In this document: piece after piece, positions 35,077-43,452 of the stretch | Numbering within the stretch: position 1 is the stretch's first letter | Layout of the letters: each line of letters begins with the position of its first letter | Source of the DNA: DATFTF01 sp963825175 | GTDB taxonomy: Bacteria; Acidobacteriota; Thermoanaerobaculia; UBA5066; Gp7-AA6 | Assembly: GCA_963825175.1 (NCBI GenBank) | Contig: CAWGSA010000002.1 | Coordinates: 1,054,001-1,118,000, forward strand | DNA: 64,000 nt | Direction: 5' to 3' | The notes under the pieces: model-generated | Databases searched by the model: none | What the model was told of the DNA's origin: nothing | What the model saw: only the letters and a program-made list of their open reading frames with translations | Translations under genes and position numbers: made by a program

Positions 35077-35589
35077 TCAGGCCAGGGTCAGTCGGAAGTC
35101 GCGGTCGACCGGGCGCGCCAGGTCGACGACGAGCTGTCCGTCCTCCGGGGCGATCGAGAGGTGGTACCAGGCGAGGGGCTTGGGCGCGGGTCCGGAGACG
35201 TTGGTGCCGTCGCCGTTGTACTTGGACCCGTGACAGGGGCAGAGAAAGCGGTGCGTGAGCTTCAAGGGCTTTCCGTCGATCGTCCGGGTCTCCGGCTGCG
35301 ACAGCGCCTCGGCGCGGACGGTGCAGCCCAGGTGCGTGCACACGGCGGACACGGCATGGAACACGGCGCCATCGCGGAAGACGAAGAGGCGCTGGTCGGG
35401 CAGGAATTTCATCCCGTCCGGAAAGTCGTTGGGCATCCCGACCTTGACCGTCGTCGGCGCGTCGTAGGAGACGTTGGGAACGAGCGAGCGCAGCGACGCG
35501 ACGGCCTGGCCCGCGAGCGCTGCGACGCCGCCGCCGATGCCGAGCTTGACGAAGAAGTCCCGCCGGTTCCCCGATGCCTTGTCGCTCAT
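35077..35589 (-). CDS. Rieske iron-sulfur protein of the bc-type complex
   Basis: 170 residues. A twin-arginine start (NRRDFFVKLGIGGGVAALAG) acts as uncleaved anchor. The [2Fe-2S] motifs are CTHLGC and CPCHGS. It accepts electrons from quinol and passes them to the cytochrome c. The order flavoprotein-Rieske-cytochrome b-cytochrome c is tight, with ATGA overlap upstream. Confidence 0.93.
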   Translation of the reverse strand: MSDKASGNRRDFFVKLGIGGGVAALAGQAVASLRSLVPNVSYDAPTTVKVGMPNDFPDGMKFLPDQRLFVFRDGAVFHAVSAVCTHLGCTVRAEALSQPETRTIDGKPLKLTHRFLCPCHGSKYNGDGTNVSGPAPKPLAWYHLSIAPEDGQLVVDLARPVDRDFRLTLA

Positions 35590-37540
35590 GGCTCTCCCCC
35601 TCGTTGGGCGGCCGCGGCCGGCGCGGCAAATCGTTCGGTGATCGAAAACGTCTCCATGGTCATGGCGTCGGTCGGGCAGCGGATCGCGCAGAGGCCGCAG
35701 CGGATGCACCGCTCGTCGTCCTTGACCATGGCCGAAAGCGGAAGGCCGTTTCCCTCCGCCCGCGCCGCGAGCTCCTGCCGGATCTCGTCGGAGAGGTCCA
35801 GCGCCTCGAACGGTACGATCGCGAGGCAGTACTCCGGGCAGACGTCGACGCAGCGGCTGCAGAGGACGCACCTCTCCGGGTCGTAGATCGTCTGGACGTG
35901 GCAGACCAGGCAGCGGGCGGCCTGGCGCCGGGCCTCCGGATCGCCGTAACCCGTCTCGACCTCGGCGATGCCGGTCCGGCGCCCGACGTCCAGGGTGGGC
36001 GGCGACTCGCGGTCGAAGATCTCGAAGCCCGCAACCATGCGGTACCGCGAGGTCGGCAGCTTCTCGATTTCCAGGCGCGCGGTGATATCCGCGGCCTCGC
36101 CGGACAGATAACGGTGCATCGACCGCGCCGCGCGCTTGCCGTTGGCGACCGCCTCGATCAGGTTGCGCGGTCCGAAGGCGACGTCGCCGCCGGCAAAGAC
36201 GCCGGGGGCAGAGGTCGCCAGGGTCTCGGGATCGACGCGGATCGTGCCGGCCGCGGTGATTTCGACGCCATCCTCGGGTTTCAAGAACCGCAGATCGGCG
36301 CGCTGCCCGATGGCCAGAATGCATCCGTCCGCCTCCAGCTGCGTGATGTCGTTCTCGTCGTAGCGTGGGAGAGAACCGCCCGTTGGCGTCGAAGACCGAC
36401 ACGACGCGTTGGAGGGCGATTCCCGTCAGGCGCGCCGTCTCCCAGGAATGCCCTGGGCCCCAGCCGCGTGCGGAACGCGACCCCTTCCTTCCGGGCCTCC
36501 TCGAACTCCTCGTGTCCCTGGGTCGTCTTCAAGACCGGCATTTCCTCGAAGGTCTCCAGCGAGACGATCGTCACTTCCGACGCGCCGCCCCGCACCGCGG
36601 CCCGTGCGGAGTCGAGCGCCTCCTTCAGGCGGGCGTCGGACTCCGGCTCGAGGGCCGCGATCTCCTCCTCCCGGGTCAGGCGCAGCGCTGTGCGAGCCGC
36701 GTCGAACGCGACGAAGCCGCCGCCGATCACGACGACTCTGCGGCCGAGATCCATGCGGTAGCCGCGGTTGACGTTCAACAGGAAGTCGACCGCCTTGACC
36801 ACGCCGTCGAGCTCGACGCCGGGGATCCGAAGGTCGCGCCCCTGAGAGACCCCGATGGACAGAAAGACCGCCGCGAAGCCCTGCGCGCGGATTTCCTTCA
36901 GGGCGAACGTCTCGGAGAAGGGTTGCCCGAGGCGGATGTCGACGCCCAGCCCGGCGATGCGGTCGATCTCGGCGCGCAGGAGGGTCCGCGGCAGGCGGTA
37001 CTCGGGAATGCCGAAACGCAGCATTCCGCCCGGCTCGTCGGCCGCCTCGAAGACGGTTACGGAGTAGCCCAGAAGGGCCAGGTCGTGGGCCGCGGCGAGC
37101 CCCGCAGGGCCCGCGCCGACCACGGCGACCATGCGCCGGTTTCCCGAGTCCGCGCGGGAAGGGGAGAGCGGGTGGACCGGCAAGTGCCCGGCGTAGCGAT
37201 TGCCCTGGGAGATGAGCTCCTGACGGAGGCGATTCTGCGTGTCCGGGTGGATCGATTCGACGCCGTACTTCTCCGTGACGAAGCGCTTCAACGCCCGGAT
37301 CGAGATCGGCGCGTCGATCGAGCCCCGGCGGCAGGCGTCCTCACAGGGCGCGGCGCACACCCGGCCGCACACCGAGGCGAACGGGTTCGGCGCGCGGGCT
37401 ACGAGGTACGCCTCTTCGTCGCGGCCCTGCGCGATCAATTGGACGTAGCGGCCGGCGTCGGTCGCGACGGGGCAGCCTGCCTGACACTTGACCTGGGCCT
37501 TCCAGTGAGCGAGGTCGGGCAGGCGGACGGAGATCGGCAT
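35586..37540 (-). CDS. GltD-like NAD(P)H/FAD oxidoreductase with C-terminal 2x[4Fe-4S] domain (frameshifted)
   Basis: About 650 residues. An N-terminal cysteine domain (CQAGCP near 19-24; CGRVCAAPCEDAC near 58-70) and a FAD-binding fold (VVGAGPAGLAAAHDLALLG near 140) come first. A second dinucleotide fold (VVVIGGGFVAFDAAR near 270) and APGVFAGGDVAFGP follow. The C-terminal ferredoxin part has CVLCSRCVDVCPEYC and CIRCGLCAIRCPTDA. Frame changes lie near 36450 and 36360. Related proteins are glutamate synthase small subunit and NfnB-like flavoproteins. Being coupled to the Rieske start, it probably links NAD(P) or ferredoxin to the quinol-cytochrome b complex. Confidence 0.85.
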
Positions 37541-37542
37541 GT

Positions 37543-37782
37543 TCAGTCGAGCCGGGTCAATTCCCCGGCGGAGGACTCACGCACGGCGCCCAGGGTCTCC
37601 GCGGCCGGGAAACGGTAGTGGCCTCCCGGCGTCTTCACGGTCTTCAAGAGCCCGAGCCTCGCCCAGCGCGTGACGGTCGAGACGGACACGCCGAACATCC
37701 GGGCCACCTCGCGGCGCGAAAGAAACTTCCCGGCGCTCGGAGTGGGATCGGCGGCGCTCTCGCGGCTTCTCCTTTCGGTCAC
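37543..37782 (-). CDS. BldC-like (MerR-type) HTH protein
   Basis: 79 residues: an N-terminal charged tail then the core FLSRREVARMFGVSVSTVTR...WARLGLLKTVKTPGGHYRFP, nearly identical in layout to 25917-26153. GTG 37782 overlaps the stop of the tiny ORF upstream. It is 2 bases from the flavoprotein gene, so the regulator is encoded within the operon it may control. Confidence 0.8.
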   Translation of the reverse strand: MTERRSRESAADPTPSAGKFLSRREVARMFGVSVSTVTRWARLGLLKTVKTPGGHYRFPAAETLGAVRESSAGELTRLD

Positions 37783-37853
37783 GGCTGGAACCTGGCGAGA
37801 GCATCCGCCGCGGCTTCACCGCCGCCCATGACGCAGGTCATCTCCTTGGTCAT
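37779..37853 (-). CDS. 24-aa coupled small ORF
   Basis: MTKEMTCVMGGGEAAADALA plus FQP-type ending, 24 residues in all. It has an excellent ribosome-binding site (GGAG, 6 nt before ATG 37853) and its TGA overlaps the GTG of the BldC-like gene. Probably a leader or a small protein translated first in the nos/bc operon. The single Cys and Gly triplet give no function. Real translation is inferred only from the signals. Confidence 0.45.
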   Translation of the reverse strand: MTKEMTCVMGGGEAAADALARFQP

Positions 37854-37926
37854 CTTTCGCTCCTTGAGGCGTTTGGGCGGGCGAAAAGGCTCCCTGCGAT
37901 CATCCCGGCGGCGCAAGCGACGCGAA

Positions 37927-37942
37927 AGATGCAAACGACTCA
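37927..37942. promoter_or_regulatory. Degenerate TGATG-type box (box q)
   Basis: Minus-strand reading TGAGT-CGTTTG-CATCT: core identical to boxes m, n and o, one half-site nearly intact. Its centre is 81.5 bp before the 24-aa ORF that opens the bc/nos run. Confidence 0.45.
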
Positions 37943-38018
37943 GCGCGGAGGGATCGGCGGGCAGGGGAAGAGAGGGGTCCGGGCAGGCGAGTGAGCGCGC
38001 ACCGCGCGCCGGGGTTTT

Positions 38019-38918
38019 CTAGTGTCGCGTGGAGGGACGCCCTTCACGGGTTGGCCGGGGGCTTTTGGACCGGAATCGTTTCCGCGCCGCGCGCGCGCGT
38101 GAGAAGAGGCGCCGCGCGCCCGTGCCGGCCGTGAGCGCGCCGGCGAGCCGTCGCAGCTCGCGCTCGAAGGAACGCGTCGCCTGGGGCAGGCGAGAGTTGG
38201 CTCGCGCCGCCTTTCCCTGGATGGCGTAGGCGAAGCCCGCGGGCCGTGTGACGTCAGCCATCCCTCGCCCGGCCAGTCTCCCCGCGAGCGGTCCGGCGGC
38301 TCGCGCCGTCAGGGCCAAAGCGCTCGCAACGAGATAGGGCAAATGCGAGACCGCCGCGACGGCGGCGTCATGCTCGGCGGCTGTGCAGACGACGATCCGA
38401 GCTCCGAGCGACCGGTGAAGGCGCGCGGCCTGCCGCTCACTCTCGCGGTCGCCGCCGTCGGTGCACACCGCCACCGTGCCGCCCTGCCAGAGGTCCTCCC
38501 TCGCGCCGGCATAGCCCCCGCTTTCGCCCCCGAACATCGGATGGGCGCCGACGAAGGCGACGCCGGGCCGGACACGTCTGCGGGCCCCGTCGACGATCGG
38601 CTTCTTGACGCCGCCGACGTCGGTCAAGATCGCTCCGTCCCGCATGGTGCGCGACACGGGCCCCAGCAGTCGCAGGATCGCGGGCACCGGCGCGCACAGG
38701 ACGACGATGCCGCACCGGGAGAGCTCGTCCGACGGTCGGGGCAGGAGCGTGTCGAAGATCCCGCTGGCGCGGGCCAGGGCACGCGTGCGCGTGCCGGGCT
38801 CGACCCCGATGAGGACCCGCCGCGGAAACCGGCGGCGCAGGGCCCGGGCCAGCGAGCCGCCCATGAGCCCCAGACCCACGATGCCGACGGCGTCCTGAGC
38901 TCTGTTCGTACGCTTCAC
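38019..38918 (-). CDS. tyrA: Prephenate/arogenate dehydrogenase
   Basis: 299 residues. NAD(P)-binding fold GIVGLGLMGGSLARAL; TDVGGVKKPIV; the catalytic-region GAHPMFGGESGGYAGA; and SHLPYLVASALAL all fit TyrA. It makes 4-hydroxyphenylpyruvate (or tyrosine from arogenate). The last ~40 residues are basic and low-complexity. Start GTG 38918 lies in a heptamer repeat array and has no ribosome-binding site. It is the third gene of aroH-aroF-tyrA. Confidence 0.9.
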   Translation of the reverse strand: MKRTNRAQDAVGIVGLGLMGGSLARALRRRFPRRVLIGVEPGTRTRALARASGIFDTLLPRPSDELSRCGIVVLCAPVPAILRLLGPVSRTMRDGAILTDVGGVKKPIVDGARRRVRPGVAFVGAHPMFGGESGGYAGAREDLWQGGTVAVCTDGGDRESERQAARLHRSLGARIVVCTAAEHDAAVAAVSHLPYLVASALALTARAAGPLAGRLAGRGMADVTRPAGFAYAIQGKAARANSRLPQATRSFERELRRLAGALTAGTGARRLFSRARAARKRFRSKSPRPTREGRPSTRH

Positions 38919-38960
38919 GCCTCACGCCTCACGCCTCACGCCTTACGCCTTACGCCTCAC
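38914..38960. repeat. Heptanucleotide tandem repeat array before tyrA
   Basis: Six to seven copies of CGCCTCA / CGCCTTA run up to and include the tyrA start codon. It is the reverse complement of the unit seen before ackA at 1872. Confidence 0.8.
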
Positions 38961-38974
38961 GCGCGCGAAGCGCG

Positions 38975-40003
38975 TCACACCTCGCGACCCACCGCCCGCG
39001 CCACCGCCCCGACCTCCTTCATCATGACCGCCAGCATGTCCGGTGTCAGCGACTGCGGTCCGTCGGAGAGAGCCCGGTCCGGATGCGGATGGACTTCCAC
39101 GATGAGGCCGTCGGCGCCGGCGGCCACGGCCGCCTTGGCCATCGGCGCGACGAGCGAGCGCTGTCCGGTCCCGTGGCTCGGGTCGACCAGGATCGGCAGG
39201 TGCGACCACTCCTTCAAGACGGCGACGGCCGAAAGATCGAGCGTGTTGCGCGTGGCGCGCTCGAAGGTGCGCATTCCCCGCTCGCACAGGATGACGTTGC
39301 GATTGCCCGAGGACAGGATGTACTCGGCGGCCATGAGCAGCTCCTCGAGCGTCGCCGAGAGTCCGCGCTTCAAGAGAACCGGCTTGGCCGACCGCCCGCA
39401 GGCCTGGAGCAGGTTGAAGTTCTGCATGTTGCGGGCGCCGATCTGCAGACAATCTGCATATTGTTCGACCATCGGCACGGCCTCGGGCGTCATCACCTCG
39501 GTGACGATCGGCAGGCCGGTCTCCTCCCGGGCCCGGGCCAGGAGCTTCAACCCCTCCTCTCCCAGGCCCTGAAAGGAGTAAGGGCTCGTGCGCGGCTTGA
39601 ACGCCCCGCCGCGCAGGAGCCGCGCGCCGCAGGCCTTCGCCGCCACCGCGACCTCCTCCAGCTGCTCCCAGCTCTCCACGGCGCACGGCCCGGCGATCAC
39701 GATGATGTCGCGGCCCCCGATGCCTTGAGCGCCCGGGCCCTGGCCGACCTGGACGACGGTGCGGCCGGCCACGAAGTCGCGGGACGCCAGCTTGAACGGC
39801 TTCAGGATCCGCACGCACTCGGCCACGCCGGGCAGAGCCTCGAACATCCCTTCCTCGGCCACGCGCCGGTCGTCGCCGACCACGCCGATGATGGTGCGCT
39901 CCTCCCCGCGAGACAGGTGCGGCGTGAAGCCGAGCTCCCGGATGCGGGCGACCACGCCGTCAATTTCGGACTGCGGCGCGCCCATCTTCATGACCACGAT
40001 CAT
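38975..40003 (-). CDS. aroF: 3-deoxy-7-phosphoheptulonate (DAHP) synthase
   Basis: 342 residues: an N-terminal ferredoxin-like regulatory domain (~1-70), then the type I-beta catalytic barrel with VIAGPCAVESWEQL, RGGAFKPRTSPYSFQGLG, TEVMTPEAV, LLKRGLSATLEELL and VDPSHGTGQRSLV. It condenses PEP and erythrose-4-phosphate, the first shikimate step. ATG 40003 overlaps the aroH stop. Confidence 0.95.
   Translation of the reverse strand: MIVVMKMGAPQSEIDGVVARIRELGFTPHLSRGEERTIIGVVGDDRRVAEEGMFEALPGVAECVRILKPFKLASRDFVAGRTVVQVGQGPGAQGIGGRDIIVIAGPCAVESWEQLEEVAVAAKACGARLLRGGAFKPRTSPYSFQGLGEEGLKLLARAREETGLPIVTEVMTPEAVPMVEQYADCLQIGARNMQNFNLLQACGRSAKPVLLKRGLSATLEELLMAAEYILSSGNRNVILCERGMRTFERATRNTLDLSAVAVLKEWSHLPILVDPSHGTGQRSLVAPMAKAAVAAGADGLIVEVHPHPDRALSDGPQSLTPDMLAVMMKEVGAVARAVGREV
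39449..39464. repeat. AT-rich palindrome ACAAT-N6-ATTGT (copy 3), inside aroF
   Basis: ACAAT-CTGCAT-ATTGT on the plus strand, encoding Glu-Gln-Tyr-Ala-Asp-Cys with GAA CAA TAT GCA GAT TGT, unlike the surrounding codon use. Confidence 0.6.
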
Positions 40004-40395
40004 CGCCAGCGGCTCCTTCCGGTTCTCTTCGATCCGCGGCCCGGCCCGGCGGCGAGGTCCGGCCGCAGCAGATCGAGCGCGCTTCCCAGATAGACGTGCC
40101 GCGGCCGTTGGCGTCCCCGCGCGTGAACGAGAACGCGGCAGATGCGCGGCGGAGCCTTCGGCACGGGGATCTCCTGGGCGCAGATCATGGGGACATCGTC
40201 CCAGCCGTGCTCCCGCGCGGCGCGGGCCGGAAAGGAGGCCGAAAGGTCCGGCGTCAGGGTGAAGATGGCGGAGACGATCCGCTCCGGCGTCAGCCGGTTG
40301 GCCCGGCTGATGGCCCGGCACAGGGCCGCGACCGCGGCCGAAATCGCCGCGGAAGAGTCGCGCTCGACCTGGACGGCTCCTCGAATGGCCCGCAT
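40000..40395 (-). CDS. aroH: Chorismate mutase, AroH class
   Basis: 131 residues of the trimeric AroH fold: MRAIRGAVQVERDSSAAISA, IVSAIFTLTPDLSASFPARA, EHGWDDVPMICAQEIPVPKA and ICRVLVHA, with Arg and Glu residues that line the active site of the Bacillus enzyme. It converts chorismate to prephenate for TyrA. The C-terminal ~25 residues extend beyond the core. Confidence 0.92.
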   Translation of the reverse strand: MRAIRGAVQVERDSSAAISAAVAALCRAISRANRLTPERIVSAIFTLTPDLSASFPARAAREHGWDDVPMICAQEIPVPKAPPRICRVLVHARGRQRPRHVYLGSALDLLRPDLAAGPGRGSKRTGRSRWR

Positions 40396-40461
40396 CGCGC
40401 TCCTCGCCCTCCGGCTTCTCTCCCGCCGGCGGGCGGGCAGCATACCGGATTGGGGAACTGG

Positions 40462-40475
40462 GTGATTTGAATCAT
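40462..40475. promoter_or_regulatory. FNR-type box gTGAT-N4-ATCAt (box i)
   Basis: GTGAT-TTGA-ATCAT has the 14-bp FNR/DNR spacing (TTGAT-N4-ATCAA), unlike the wider boxes elsewhere. It lies between aroH and the radical SAM gene, centred 58.5 bp before ATG 40527. Confidence 0.55.
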
Positions 40476-40526
40476 GTACACCCCGAAAAGACTTGCTTAA
40501 GGTGACTTTGAGGAAGGGGGAAAGGG

Positions 40527-41759
40527 ATGTTTTCGCCCGTCGAGCTGGAGATCGAGCTCTTTTGCCGCGGCGTGCGGATCGACCCCTCCTGCCAGGTCGA
40601 AAGCGACGGCCGGCGTCTGGCGCGGACCCGCGCCGGGCTGGGGTCGGGCCTGGAGCTCGTGTTGCCGGCGCCGCGAAAGCCGATCTGGGCCAACGTTCCG
40701 GTGGCCGAGCCCTTCGCGGCCGCATCGCCGCTTCGTCTGATCAAGACGCCGGCCGGGTATCGCGTGCTCGACGACCGCGACGCCGCCGCCGCATATGCCG
40801 TCGAGATCCCGGAGGAGCCGGCCTGGTATGGCCGCCGCACCTCGTCGGGCGTCGAGATGCACCGCGTCGGAGTGCTCCAGGGCAACTATCTGGGCGTCTA
40901 CGTCTCGACGAGCTGCCTCTTCTGGGCGTCCAAACCGTCGCGGGCCTGCAAGTTCTGCACGACGGGGAAGAATCTGGGCGTCAACGAACAGCCGCGCAAG
41001 AACCTGGAGGACGTGATCGAGGTGGCCATCGCGGCGCGCGACGAGTCCGGCTCCGTCTTCACGCATCTGAACACCGGATACCACTACGAGGAGCAGGAGC
41101 GTCTGGAGGCGATCCACGGCCTCCATCAGTGCGAGCCCTTCGTCCGGGCGCTGCGCGAGCGCGTCGGCGGTTTCATCGGGGTTCAGTGCTTCCCGGTGCC
41201 GGAGGCGCAGTTCCACGAGTACGACGAGCTGATCGCAGCGGGCGCCGACCATTTCTCCTTCTGCTACGAGTTCGAAGACCCGGAAGTCTTTGCGCGCCTC
41301 TGTCCGGGCAAGGAAGAGACGCTGGGGCAGGAGGGCTTCTTCCGGGCCATGGAGTACACGGCCCGCAAGCTCGGGCGCGGGCGCGTGTCGGGAGAGATCA
41401 TCGCGGGGCTCGAGCCCATCGCGGCCACCAAGCGCGGCATCGATCGGATCGTCGCGGCCGGAGCCTTCCCGACGGTGTGCGTCTTCCGTCCGACCATCGG
41501 AAGCGAATTGGAGAACGTGCCGCCTCCCGAGCCGGACGCGATGAAGGAAGTCTTCGCCCATCTCTGGAAGGCGTGCCGCGACGCCGGGCTGCCGGTAGGG
41601 ATCCTCCCGATCGAGGTCTCGCTGGTGGTGCAGCCGGAGGAGACCCGGGACCTGGTCGCTCCGTCTCTCTCTTCCAGCCTGTATGCCTGGAAACTCGCAG
41701 CCCTTCGCCAGCTCGCCCGCCCCTACATCGCATGGAAACGGCGGCCCCGGGCGGCGTGA
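40527..41759 (+). CDS. Radical SAM protein of unknown substrate
   Basis: 410 residues. A ~115-residue N-terminal domain precedes the radical SAM barrel. The cluster motif is stretched: CLFWASKPSRACKFC, that is C-x10-C-x2-C rather than the common CxxxCxxC. TGYHYEEQERLEAI, GVQCFPVPEAQFHEYDELIA and FRPTIGSELENVPPPEP follow. I do not recognise the specific family; biotin/lipoate-synthase-like folds are nearest in style. It has an upstream FNR-type box, and AGGGATG serves as ribosome-binding site and start. Confidence 0.75.
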   Translation: MFSPVELEIELFCRGVRIDPSCQVESDGRRLARTRAGLGSGLELVLPAPRKPIWANVPVAEPFAAASPLRLIKTPAGYRVLDDRDAAAAYAVEIPEEPAWYGRRTSSGVEMHRVGVLQGNYLGVYVSTSCLFWASKPSRACKFCTTGKNLGVNEQPRKNLEDVIEVAIAARDESGSVFTHLNTGYHYEEQERLEAIHGLHQCEPFVRALRERVGGFIGVQCFPVPEAQFHEYDELIAAGADHFSFCYEFEDPEVFARLCPGKEETLGQEGFFRAMEYTARKLGRGRVSGEIIAGLEPIAATKRGIDRIVAAGAFPTVCVFRPTIGSELENVPPPEPDAMKEVFAHLWKACRDAGLPVGILPIEVSLVVQPEETRDLVAPSLSSSLYAWKLAALRQLARPYIAWKRRPRAA

Positions 41760-41778
41760 GACTCGCTTGAGCACAGTC

Positions 41779-41794
41779 TGGTGCGTCTGCACCA
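41779..41794. promoter_or_regulatory. TGGTG-N6-CACCA palindrome (box j)
   Basis: TGGTGC-GTCT-GCACCA is a perfect inverted repeat, centred 57.5 bp before the sigma54 activator start. It is a variant of the TGATGC family with G for A in both halves. Confidence 0.6.
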
Positions 41795-41843
41795 TACCGT
41801 TGCGCCGAGGACCTCTTAGATTCCAAGCGAGCAGGGACATCGA

Positions 41844-43222
41844 TTGACACCGCTTCCAGCATCTTCCGACGCGGCTTCCGAAGGGCACCAGTCCCCGGGC
41901 TGGGTCGCGGTCAGCGCCGCCTTCGGCGCGCTGGGCCGCGTCTTTCTCTGTCTCGACGAGCGGTTCCAAGTGCTCCATGCCTCTCCGGGGCTCGATGGTC
42001 TTCTCGGAGAGGGGGCGGCAGCGGACGCCGAAGGACGGCCGGCGGAGGATCTGCTGGGCGCCGATCTCTTCGGGCCGGCGGCGCCTCTCCGTCAGGCGCT
42101 TCTGGCGCAGGAGCGTCGCGAAGGTTGGCGCGCGAGCCTGCCGGGACGAGGTGAAGGCGGACCGCGACTCGTCGCCGTGACCGCGGCTCCGATTCAACCG
42201 CCGCGGGAGCCTGCGACACGCGGGTGTCGTACATCGTCGTTCTCCGGGCGGCGGAGGAAGAGCGGGAATCGGCGGGCGGACCTGTCTCGTTCGCCGGGCT
42301 CATCGCGCGCTCCGCGACGATGTCCGCCATCTTTCGCCTGATCGAAGATCTGGCGCACAGCGAAACGACGGTGCTCCTGGCGGGGGAGAGCGGCGCCGGA
42401 AAGGAGATGGTGGCCCGAGCCATCCATGCTCATTCGCAGCGGCGTCGGGGGCCGTTCGTGGCCGTCACCTGCGCCGTGCTACCGGCCGACCTTCTCGAGA
42501 GCGAGCTTTTCGGCCATGTGCGGGGAGCCTTCACCGGCGCCACGCGCGACCGCGCGGGCCGCTTCGAGATCGCCGCCGGGGGATCGCTCTTTCTGGACGA
42601 GATTGGCGACATGCCGCTCTCGCTGCAGGTGAAGATCCTGCGGGTGCTCCAGGAGCGCTCCTTCGAGCGGGTGGGCGAGAGCCAGACGCGGCCGGCCGAC
42701 ATTCGCATCATCGCGGCGACCAATCGCGACCTGCGCCGTGCCGTCGTCGAGGGGCAGTTCCGGGAAGACCTGTATGACCGGCTGTGCGTCGTGCAGATTG
42801 AAATTCCTCCGCTGCGCGAGCGCCGCGAAGACATCGAGCCCTTGGCCCGCGTTCTCCTCGCTCGGGTCGGAGCACGGCAGGGACGCGCCTTGCGGTTCTC
42901 TCCGGAAGCGCTCCGCGCGTTGCTGGGTTACCGCTGGCCGGGCAACGTCCGGGAGCTCGAGAGCGCGCTCGAATACGCCGCGGCGGTCTGCAAAGGTCAA
43001 ACGATCCTGCCCGAGGATCTGCCGGCGGAAGTCGCCTCCTCCGAGAATCCGGCAGCCGAGACTCGGCCGGCCCCCCCCGAGGGAGAGGGTCCGCCGCGCG
43101 CCGGACGGCTCACGGCGGCGCTTGAGGAGCATCACTGGCGCCGTAGCGACGCGGCCTGGGCCCTGGGCCTCGGCCGAACGACCCTTTGGCGAATGATGCG
43201 CGAGGCGGGGATCAGCCGCTGA
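41844..43222 (+). CDS. Sigma54-dependent transcriptional activator (one frameshift)
   Basis: The N-terminal ~120 residues form a PAS-like sensor (RVFLCLDERFQVLHASPGLD). A frame change near 42215 leads into the AAA+ domain: Walker A LLAGESGAGKEMVARA, GAFTGA loop in VRGAFTGATRDRAG, Walker B SLFLDEIGDMP, and RPADIRIIAATNRDL. A short Fis-type HTH ends the protein (WRRSDAAWALGLGRTTLWRM). It would activate sigma54 promoters in response to a signal from its PAS domain; I found no convincing -24/-12 site. Start TTG 41844; the AAA+ part alone could start at GTG 42224. Confidence 0.82.
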
Positions 43223-43422
43223 TTCGAACGCAGCGTTTCATCGACGAAACGCAGCGTCGCAACACGGCTGTTTCGCCGTTTCCCGCTTCGCCGAAATCTC
43301 CTTTCGAATCAGTCATCGGCCTCTGTCACCTCGTTGGGGTTCTGAGACTGGATATCGCAGCCTGATCGGGTGATCGCAACGAGGTTGCGGCGTGGTTGGA
43401 ATCTTCCCATCCCGTTGCGATC
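43219..43422. repeat. Intergenic region with two long-armed inverted repeats
   Basis: CTGATTCGAA (43219-43228) pairs with TTCGAATCAG (43303-43312), enclosing a CGTTTC/GAAACG hairpin and two ACGCAGCG repeats. A second pair, GATCGCAACG (43372-43381) and CGTTGCGATC (43413-43422), follows. It fills the 230 bases between the convergent sigma54 activator and Crp/Fnr genes; there is no T tract. Confidence 0.55.
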
Positions 43423-43452
43423 GCGTTGCAATCCCGCTGGGACCCGAGGGCC

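Noticed and set aside
41779..41794. TGGTGC-N4-GCACCA as an NtrC-type enhancer site
   Set aside because: NtrC sites have the half-sites in the opposite order (GCAC...GTGC); this one fits the TGATGC family instead.
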